From: SXOA01 sp051004015
GTDB lineage: Bacteria > Planctomycetota > Planctomycetia > Pirellulales > Pirellulaceae
Length of the DNA: 42,792 bases
Direction: 5' to 3'
NCBI GenBank assembly: GCA_051004015.1
Contig: JBPCKT010000125.1
Coordinates: 1 to 42,792 of the forward strand
Position numbers and translations under genes: made by a program. The notes below the pieces were generated by a model, which worked only from the letters and a program-made list of their open reading frames with translations, searched no databases and was not told the DNA's origin. Below, in pieces: positions 8,477 through 14,323 of the stretch (the stretch's first letter is position 1; every line of letters begins with the position of its first letter).

Positions 8477-8530
8477 TATCCATAAATAATTGTCAAGTAT
8501 CCATGAAATAGTGAGGTAGTCAGGTATAAT
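8477..8530 (+). promoter_or_regulatory. Direct repeats 21 bp apart upstream of a perfect TATAAT
   Basis: TATCCATAAATA (8477-8488) and TATCCATGAAATA (8498-8510) start 21 bp apart, two helical turns. TATAAT is at 8525-8530 and there is no good -35 box at the expected distance. This is the pattern of an activator-dependent promoter, here perhaps for the F3-pseudopilin operon. It is only a visual prediction. Confidence 0.3.
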
Positions 8531-8552
8531 GACGTAGCCCCACCTGGGAGCT

Positions 8553-8713
8553 TTTAACGCAAAGGTGCAAAGGCGCGGAGGCGCAAAGGGGGGAAGAAAG
8601 GCGAGAGATAGAGAGAGAAGGAAAGGAGAGTCATTTTCAGACACACCTCAATTACTTCTTTCTTTACACCTTTACACCTTTGCGACTTTGCGCCTTAGCG
8701 TCACGGCGTTAAA
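8553..8713. repeat. 161-bp palindromic element with CGCAAAGG-type arms
   Basis: The ends are TTTAACGC (8553-8560) and GCGTTAAA (8706-8713). The inner arms are made of imperfect GCAAAGG units on the left (8560-8590) and their complement on the right (about 8668-8700). A purine-rich centre lies between them (GAGAGATAGAGAGAGAAGG region, 8603-8630). It resembles the AAAGGCGCAAAGG palindromes seen in many environmental genomes. It sits between a possible promoter and the F3 gene. Confidence 0.7.
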
Positions 8714-8964
8714 TGGAGCGGTTCAGGTCCCAGGAAGGTCGCCTGCGGCTTGTTGAAAATCATGAATCTAAAACCACGATGAATCAACTACTTACGTCCG
8801 CGTGAATCATCACAAGCATTTGCCGCAACAGCCTTTGCAATAAGGTGAATCGCCGTAAGTCCGCGAAAAACAACTCGTCTGAATCATGAATCAAGCCAGT
8901 ACTATCAGGGGGTATTTGCGAATCGCCACTACCCCGGAACTAGCCGCCTGAAGAGGCATGGGTC

Positions 8965-10236
8965 ATGAACCAATCCCTCGGTCCCTTCAACCTGGTGCTC
9001 CTAGCCATTCCCGGCATGGCGCTGCTCCTCTGCGTCCGCCTGCTCTATGGCCGCAAGCCGTCGGCCGTGCCGGACTCGGCGTTGTTACTGCTGCGGATTG
9101 GGGGGCGATTGATGCTGCTGGCGGCGCTCGGGGGCGCCATCTTTTCCACAATGGGCTGGATCACCGGAATTGCCGCGGCGCTGGTAATTTTGGTCATTTG
9201 GGTCATGACTCTGGACCGGCGGATGCGGCTGGAGCATCAGGCGCTGCTGGCCTCCATCGGGGTCGCCGCGGAGAAGGGGATTCCGCTGCCGGAGGTGGTT
9301 CTGGCCTTCGCCGATGAGATGAACTCGGGAGGCGCCCGGCGAGCACTGTGGCTGGCCCAAGCCCTGCAGCAAGGGGTGCCGCTGGATCAGGCACTCTCGT
9401 ACGCCTGGATCAAGTGCTCCACGGCCACTCGCATGGCCGTGCGCGTCGGTCTCTCGCTGGGCGCGCTGGCCCCCGCCCTGCGCACCCAGGCGGCTGCTTC
9501 CCATGAGCTCGAAGACCTGGTGCGGCCGATGTTCACACGCTGGGTCTATCTGCTGCACATGCTGCTGGCGGGGGAATTCATTGTCACGTTCATTATGATT
9601 TGGATCGTGCCGGTGTTCGACCAGATGTTCTCGGAGTTCGGACTGAAGCTTCCCGTGATGACGGTGCTCCTGATCAATTTCTCTCGCTGGATCGTGGACT
9701 ACGGCTGGATTCCCCTGTTCCTGTTGACGATGGCGGCATTCTTGGCCTGTCTGGCCGGCATCTGTGCCTTTATCGGCTGGTTGCCGCGCAGCGCCCCGAT
9801 CCTGAACCGGATGTTCCGGCGCTACGACGGAGCGATTGTGCTTCGCTCGCTGGCCCTCGCCATTCGCCGCGGCCAGACTCTGAGCAGCTCCCTGCGATTG
9901 ATGGCCGACATCTACCCGCTAGGGACCGTCCGGACCTGGCTCAGCCGAGCCTCCACCGCCGTGGAGGGAGGGCAGGATTGGTGCGAAGCGCTCCGCAGGG
10001 TGCGTCTCATTGACTCGACCGATGCGGTGGTGCTGCGGGCGGCACAAGGGGCGGGGAACCTGCCCTGGGCCCTGGAAGAGATGGCGGAGAGCTTGCTGCG
10101 GCGGGAAATCTATCGCTGGCAGGCGTGGTATAACATCCTCGCTCCCCTGATGGTCCTGGTGATGGGAGGCTGCGTCGGCTTCGTCGTCGTGTCTCTCTTC
10201 CTCCCGCTGGTGGGGCTGATTCAAGGCCTGGCTTAG
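8965..10236 (+). CDS. GspF/PilC-family protein with extra N-terminal membrane segments (F3)
   Basis: The 423-residue product is a third F-family protein. Before the first T2SSF-like domain (about 88-180, with SIGVAAEKGIPLPEVVLAF) it has three additional hydrophobic segments at about 10-28, 40-60 and 65-82 that ordinary GspF proteins lack. The hallmark IVPVFDQMFSEFGLKLP follows the next membrane helix. The second domain is near 290-395 (LALAIRRGQTLSSSLRLMA). The C-terminus LPLVGLIQGLA matches F2. The ATG at 8965 is preceded by GAAGAGG. It opens the run of pseudopilin genes and is separated from F2 by 521 bp, so it probably has its own promoter. Confidence 0.87.
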   Translation: MNQSLGPFNLVLLAIPGMALLLCVRLLYGRKPSAVPDSALLLLRIGGRLMLLAALGGAIFSTMGWITGIAAALVILVIWVMTLDRRMRLEHQALLASIGVAAEKGIPLPEVVLAFADEMNSGGARRALWLAQALQQGVPLDQALSYAWIKCSTATRMAVRVGLSLGALAPALRTQAAASHELEDLVRPMFTRWVYLLHMLLAGEFIVTFIMIWIVPVFDQMFSEFGLKLPVMTVLLINFSRWIVDYGWIPLFLLTMAAFLACLAGICAFIGWLPRSAPILNRMFRRYDGAIVLRSLALAIRRGQTLSSSLRLMADIYPLGTVRTWLSRASTAVEGGQDWCEALRRVRLIDSTDAVVLRAAQGAGNLPWALEEMAESLLRREIYRWQAWYNILAPLMVLVMGGCVGFVVVSLFLPLVGLIQGLA

Positions 10237-10244
10237 GTGGCGCT

Positions 10245-10670
10245 ATGAGAGCAATCCGACATTCGAGCGCAACCCGCCGCGGCTTCACCGTCATCGAGGT
10301 CAGCCTGGCCCTGGTCACGCTGCTCGCCGCCGCGGTCCTGCTGGCGCAGTTTCTGGTCGCATCCACCCAGCAGCGCAAGCTGGCCGACCAGCGGCGACTT
10401 GCCCTGGAGGAAATCTCCAACCGGCTGGAGCGCGTGCTGGCCGCCAGTTGGGACGATGTGAACGCAGCCGCGATGGAACAGCAGGAATTCACCCCGGCTG
10501 TCCAAGAAATCCTGCCGGCCGCGAAGCTGACGGCCAGCGTCCATGACGAGCCCGGTCCAACTGGCGGAAAACGGGTGCGGCTGGAGATCTCTTGGGAGCA
10601 AAGGGGCCAGCGCGTCGCGCCGCTGGGTCTGACTGCCTGGAAATACCGCGCCGAGGAGGCCCGGCCATGA
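10245..10670 (+). CDS. GspI-like pseudopilin
   Basis: The 141-residue protein carries a type III signal: a short basic leader, then RRG|FTVIEVSLALVTLLAAA. The predicted prepilin peptidase cut is between G and F, glutamate is at +5, and a long hydrophobic helix follows. Size and position (first after an F gene, before a J-like gene) fit a GspI or GspV-like minor pseudopilin that inserts in the inner membrane and caps or primes a pseudopilus. It starts 8 bp after F3, and its stop overlaps the next start as ATGA. Subtype is inferred from order and length. Confidence 0.8.
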   Translation: MRAIRHSSATRRGFTVIEVSLALVTLLAAAVLLAQFLVASTQQRKLADQRRLALEEISNRLERVLAASWDDVNAAAMEQQEFTPAVQEILPAAKLTASVHDEPGPTGGKRVRLEISWEQRGQRVAPLGLTAWKYRAEEARP

Positions 10671-11188
10671 AAACTTCCCCACAGAGGCGCGGCGGCTGGT
10701 CGCTCATGGAAATGATGGTGGTGATCACCCTCATGACGGTGGTCCTCTCGATGTCCGCCATGCTATTGACCGCGCTGATGCGCAGCCAGGGAATGTTGTG
10801 GGCCGACCTCCACGAGCAATCGGCCCGTACCCGCCTGGCGGTGCAATTGCGGACTGATGCCCACTGGGCGAGTAGTGCCAGTTGCGCCTCGCCGCAAGTT
10901 TGCGTTTTTCTCCTGACGGAAGGGGACAAGGTCGAATACGAAATCAAGGGGAATTCGCTTCACCGCGTGCGGCGCAAGGCCGACGTCGTCTCGGAGCGCG
11001 AGACATTTTCCCTGCAAGGACTGTCGGCTGACTTTTCCGTCGATGAATCGCGGCAGCGGCCGCTGGTCCGGCTAAACCTGGTGGCCGCTCCGGAATTTCG
11101 CAAATATTCTCGCATCGCCCGTCCTTCGATCTTGGAAGCCGCGGTCGGCATCGGCAATCCTCCTCCGGCAGGGAGGTCCCAGCCATGA
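10667..11188 (+). CDS. GspJ-like pseudopilin
   Basis: The 173-residue protein starts at the ATG at 10667 that overlaps the previous stop. Its leader ends RRGG|WSLMEMMVVITLMTVV, a prepilin-like signal in which the +1 residue is tryptophan instead of phenylalanine but glutamate is kept at +5. The C-terminal part is a soluble beta-rich region with LTEGDKVEYEIKGNSLHRV, reminiscent of the GspJ/PulJ globular domain. The stop overlaps the next start, so the genes are translationally coupled. The +1 substitution may affect cleavage or N-methylation; this is inference. Confidence 0.77.
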   Translation: MKTSPQRRGGWSLMEMMVVITLMTVVLSMSAMLLTALMRSQGMLWADLHEQSARTRLAVQLRTDAHWASSASCASPQVCVFLLTEGDKVEYEIKGNSLHRVRRKADVVSERETFSLQGLSADFSVDESRQRPLVRLNLVAAPEFRKYSRIARPSILEAAVGIGNPPPAGRSQP

Positions 11189-11721
11189 GACGCAGTTTCC
11201 CAAGACGCATGAATAGGGGGTCGGGAGTCTTTGGCGTCAATGTCTTTTCTTTACTCAACAGTCTTTGCCGCCAAAGACTCCCGACCTCTTTTCGTGGACG
11301 CCGTCGAGCCGCGGCCATGGTGATGGCTTTGGTCGTGCTGCTGGTGGTTGGGCTGGTCTCCGGCCTGGCGCTGCGGGCCATCTTGCAATCGCATCGTCAA
11401 ACGCGGCAAGAGGAACAGCGCATGCAGGCCGAACTGCTGGCCGATGCCGCCCTGAGCCGAGCCGTGTCTCTGCTTCACCAAGATGCCGATTGGAAAGGGG
11501 AAAACTGGGCGGTGAATCTGGCGGGCTTGCCTGCTGAAAATGCGGACGGTCATGATCCAAATTCCGCCGGTCTGGCAGTAACGCTTGTGGAGAGAGTCGC
11601 GGGAGAGCCCAACTCCCGCCGCATCTGGGTGACCGCCATTTACCCCAGCGACCCGATTCACCGCGCCCAGGCGTCGCGCGAAATGACCTACCCAGTTTCC
11701 CAAGGGGACGCAAAACCATGA
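11185..11721 (+). CDS. GspK/PilX-like minor pseudopilin, with a palindrome in its 5' end
   Basis: The 178-residue protein has the K-type signature: a basic stretch, then AAAMVMALVVLLVVGLVSG without the +5 glutamate. An EEQRMQAELLADAALSRA helix follows. GspK proteins cap the pseudopilus tip and lack glutamate at +5. It is much shorter than typical GspK (about 300 residues), so a PilX-like label is equally possible. Start 11185 and stop 11721 both overlap neighbours as ATGA. Bases 11219-11286 are an inverted repeat, which makes residues about 12-34 repeat-encoded and lengthens the leader to about 40 residues. Confidence 0.72.
   Translation: MRRSFPRRMNRGSGVFGVNVFSLLNSLCRQRLPTSFRGRRRAAAMVMALVVLLVVGLVSGLALRAILQSHRQTRQEEQRMQAELLADAALSRAVSLLHQDADWKGENWAVNLAGLPAENADGHDPNSAGLAVTLVERVAGEPNSRRIWVTAIYPSDPIHRAQASREMTYPVSQGDAKP
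11219..11286. repeat. Inverted repeat with perfect 18-bp arms inside a coding 5' end
   Basis: The arms are 11219-11236 (GGTCGGGAGTCTTTGGCG) and its exact complement at 11269-11286, with a 32-bp centre. The repeat lies within the leader-coding part of the GspK-like gene, between the coupled start codon and the hydrophobic segment. Confidence 0.9.
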
Positions 11722-12851
11722 CCCTAAATCACTCCTTGTTCCCACGCTCCGCGTGGGAACACACGTCTTCGCCGCTCCGCGGCCATAACGCCCGGCATCA
11801 TCGGAAAGGACGCAGAGCGTCCCAGACGTGCGTTCCCACGGAGACCGTGGGAACGAGGGACATACCCCGTAGGCCGTCGCGCCGAGGCTTCACCCTTGTC
11901 GAGCTGCTGGTGGTCATCGCCATTATCGGCGTGCTGGTGGCCCTGCTGCTGCCGGCGATTCAATTCGCCCGCGAAGCGGCCCGGCGCATGAACTGCGCCA
12001 ATAACCTGGGGCAGCTCATCCTGGGCGTTAACCACTATGAAATGGCTCATGGCGTCTATCCGGCGGGAACCATCGACGCCAAGGGGCCCATTCTGAACTC
12101 CCGCGTGGGCTACCATCACAACTGGCTAGTGCAAACGCTGCCATACCTCGAGCAGCAGAACGTGTGGGACGCGGTCGATAAGAACAAGAGCATCTACCAC
12201 GCCAATAATGCTCCAGTCCTCGCATTTGCGCCGAGCAGTGTCTGGTGCCCTTCGCAAAGGTGGCCCGGTGGCCCGCTGAGCCATTACGCCGCGTGCCACC
12301 ACGACACCGAGTCCCCCATTGATGCCGACAACAACGGCGTCTTCTTCCTCAACAGCCGCGTCAGATACAACGATATCCAGGACGGCACCTCCAACACGAT
12401 ATTTCTGGGGGAAAAGCGGGACGAATTCGGAGACTTTGAATGGTGCAGCGGCACGCGCGGGACTCTTCGCAACACGGGCTCCACGATCAACCAGATAGCC
12501 GTGACCATGAGAATGGGAATTCGCTTGCCGGCAGGCCAGGAGGCGCCTCCAGCCGTGGACCCCTTGGATGTTCCCGGCCTGGAATCCGACAAGAAAGCGG
12601 ACGAGCCGGCCGCCACGATCAAGGGGGTCGATGAAACGGCAGCGAAAGGGAAGACGGGCGGAAAGGCGGCAGCGCCGCCGGCGGCGATTGGCGGCCCGCT
12701 TTTTGTGGGGGGCTTCTCGTCGCCGCATCCCAACGGGGCCCAGTTCGCCTTTGGGGACGGCAGTGTGCGGTTCCTTAGCCAGATGATGGCCGCTCCTGTT
12801 TTGCAGCAACTGGGCCATCGGTCCGATGGCAAGTTGCCGGTCAATGAATAA
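11718..12851 (+). CDS. DUF1559 prepilin-like protein with a repeat-lengthened leader
   Basis: The 377-residue protein has the strong type III signal RRG|FTLVELLVVIAIIGVL, the AREAARRMNCANNLGQL block and the H-X9-DG motif (HPNGAQFAFGDG) near the C-terminus. These define the DUF1559 / SBP_bac_10 family, which is greatly expanded in planctomycetes. The start at 11718 overlaps the previous stop. The leader before the cut is 57 residues against 21 in the paralog just downstream; the excess equals the palindromic element at 11738-11854 (117 bp, 39 codons). A lysine/alanine-rich insert (about 290-325) precedes the H-X9-DG region. It is probably exported as a pilin-like subunit; what it assembles into is unknown. 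Confidence 0.88.
   Translation: MTLNHSLFPRSAWEHTSSPLRGHNARHHRKGRRASQTCVPTETVGTRDIPRRPSRRGFTLVELLVVIAIIGVLVALLLPAIQFAREAARRMNCANNLGQLILGVNHYEMAHGVYPAGTIDAKGPILNSRVGYHHNWLVQTLPYLEQQNVWDAVDKNKSIYHANNAPVLAFAPSSVWCPSQRWPGGPLSHYAACHHDTESPIDADNNGVFFLNSRVRYNDIQDGTSNTIFLGEKRDEFGDFEWCSGTRGTLRNTGSTINQIAVTMRMGIRLPAGQEAPPAVDPLDVPGLESDKKADEPAATIKGVDETAAKGKTGGKAAAPPAAIGGPLFVGGFSSPHPNGAQFAFGDGSVRFLSQMMAAPVLQQLGHRSDGKLPVNE
11738..11854. repeat. 117-bp multi-hairpin element inside a coding 5' end
   Basis: The first hairpin has arms 11738-11747 and 11751-11760 (GTTCCCACGC/GCGTGGGAAC, 3-nt loop). The last has arms 11832-11841 and 11845-11854 (GTTCCCACGG/CCGTGGGAAC). Smaller hairpins lie between (for example GACGC-aga-GCGTC, 11809-11821), and a CACGTCT/AGACGTG pair brackets the centre. 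The frame passes through without a stop and encodes an FPRSAWE phrase. Confidence 0.88.
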
Positions 12852-12881
12852 CGCACTCGATTCCCTTGAGGGAGAACATCC

Positions 12882-13907
12882 ATGTATCCACGACCATCCT
12901 TGCCGTTGATCGCAACTCCCCGAGCGCCCGTTCCTCGCCGCGGTTTCACGCTGGTGGAGCTGCTGGTGGTGATCGCCATCATCGGGGTGCTGGTCGCCCT
13001 GCTGCTGCCGGCGGTGCAGGTGGCCCGGGAGGCGGCCCGGCGGATGCAATGCACCAGTCACATGACGCAGTTGATCGTGGCCGTCAACCACTACGAGATG
13101 GCTCATGGCGTTTACCCGCCGGGAACGGTGGACGCCAAGGGCCCGGTGCTGAACGCTCGCCTGGGATATCATCACAACTGGATCGTGCAAACGCTCCCCT
13201 ACCTGGAGCAGAAAAACGTGTGGAATGCGGTGGATCGGCAACAGAGCATTTACCACACAAAAAACGGGCCGATCCAAAAACTCAAGCTGGAATGGTTGCT
13301 CTGTCCTTCGTCCTGGGCCGGCGGACCGATGACCGACTACGCGGCCTGCCACCACGATGCCGAGGCGGCGATTGACGCCCGAGACAACGGCGTCTTCTTT
13401 CTCAACAGCCGCCTGCGGTACCGCGATATCAAGGACGGCTCCTCGCATACGATCTTCCTGGGAGAGAAGTTGACAGACGCTTGGGACATGGAATGGTGCA
13501 GCGGGACACGGGGGACTCTCCGCAACACGGGCTGGACGATCAACCAGCTCACGGCGCGCAACGGCCTGGTGACAGGAAATTCGGGATCTCCCTACGACGG
13601 GAATTTGGGAACAACCGGGAGCGCGACCGACGCGCTGGATGTCCCAGGACTGGAATCGGACGAGCAGCCGACGGTCCCCAGTGCGACGATTGCCCCCGTG
13701 GAATCTCGGAGCACCGCGGGAAGCAAGTCGCCGGCCGCCGCTCTAGGCAGCCCGAGCTTTGTCGGAGGCTTCGGTTCCGAGCATCCCCAGGGAGCGATCT
13801 TCGCCTTCGGGGACGGCAGCATCCACTTCCTCAATCAGTCGCTCAGTCCCGCCATCTTGCAGCAGCTTGGCCACCGCGCCGACGGCAAGCTGCCGCCTGA
13901 ATTCTAA
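12882..13907 (+). CDS. DUF1559 prepilin-like protein, tandem paralog
   Basis: The 341-residue product is a close tandem paralog of the preceding gene. It shares RRGFTLVELLVVIAIIGVL, NHYEMAHGVYP, GYHHNW-x-VQTLPYLEQ, a GTRGTLRNTG block, LDVPGLESD and HPQGAIFAFGDG (H-X9-DG). Its leader is short (21 residues before the G|F cut), as is normal for the family. The ATG at 12882 follows a good GGGAGAA ribosome binding site at 6 bp. The similarity runs nearly full length and indicates duplication in place. The variable part between LDVPGLESD and the H-X9-DG motif is where the two differ most. Confidence 0.9.
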   Translation: MYPRPSLPLIATPRAPVPRRGFTLVELLVVIAIIGVLVALLLPAVQVAREAARRMQCTSHMTQLIVAVNHYEMAHGVYPPGTVDAKGPVLNARLGYHHNWIVQTLPYLEQKNVWNAVDRQQSIYHTKNGPIQKLKLEWLLCPSSWAGGPMTDYAACHHDAEAAIDARDNGVFFLNSRLRYRDIKDGSSHTIFLGEKLTDAWDMEWCSGTRGTLRNTGWTINQLTARNGLVTGNSGSPYDGNLGTTGSATDALDVPGLESDEQPTVPSATIAPVESRSTAGSKSPAAALGSPSFVGGFGSEHPQGAIFAFGDGSIHFLNQSLSPAILQQLGHRADGKLPPEF

Positions 13908-13922
13908 AGGGGGACAAGTTTC

Positions 13923-14318
13923 ATGGCCGCAGCACCAGAGTCCGAAGCGCCGGCCCGTCGCGGTTATCCGCTGGGGACGTTGTTCGTGCTGGTGGCGATC
14001 AGCGCCGTATTGACGGCCGGACTCGCGCCCGCCTTCCGCGCCGTGGCCGCCGACAAGCTCAAATGGTGGGATCCATTGATCGCGGCCGGCATTGGAGCGG
14101 GAGTCTTGGCGTTGGTGGGAGTCTGCGCGGGGGGGCTTTACTTTCCACATTGGCGGGGCCTGCTGACGGGCGGCATTGCCGGCCTCTGCGTCGGCCTGAT
14201 AGCCGGCCCGCTGTCCCTCGTCGAGCCGCGCGAGCTCTTGCCCGCGGCGCTGGCGATGTGCGTGGGCTCGGTCATCTCCGTGGCAATTGCGGCGGCCATG
14301 CGGAGGAAAGAAGATTAG
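13923..14318 (+). CDS. Small integral membrane protein, unknown function
   Basis: The 131-residue protein has a short polar N-terminus with RRGYPLGTLFVLVAISAVL followed by three more hydrophobic segments (about 55-75, 82-98, 103-124), so about four membrane helices. The tail is basic (MRRKED). It starts 15 bp after the second DUF1559 gene with a strong GGGGGAC binding site and is the last gene of the cluster. The RRGYPLGTLFVLVAI stretch superficially resembles a prepilin signal but lacks glutamate. The family is not recognised. Confidence 0.75.
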   Translation: MAAAPESEAPARRGYPLGTLFVLVAISAVLTAGLAPAFRAVAADKLKWWDPLIAAGIGAGVLALVGVCAGGLYFPHWRGLLTGGIAGLCVGLIAGPLSLVEPRELLPAALAMCVGSVISVAIAAAMRRKED

Positions 14319-14323
14319 GCTCA

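Larger units (their letters stand above)
8444..8964. other. Intergenic region of 521 bp with repeat element and possible promoter
   Basis: I see no credible gene here. The first ~90 bp are AT-rich relative to the surroundings and hold two near-identical direct repeats (8477-8488 and 8498-8510) upstream of TATAAT at 8525-8530. A 161-bp palindromic element follows at 8553-8713. The remaining ~250 bp contain several copies of GAATCA and ATCATGAATC but no ordered array that I could define. Confidence 0.6.

Noticed and set aside
8553..8713. CRISPR-like array suggested by repeated GCAAAGG units
   Set aside because: The units are inverted about a centre and have no unique spacers of regular length, so it is a palindromic repeat.
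8757..8900. Repeated ATCATGAATC/GAATCA words as an attachment site or origin
   Set aside because: Copies are few, short and irregularly spaced, and no integrase or replication gene is near.
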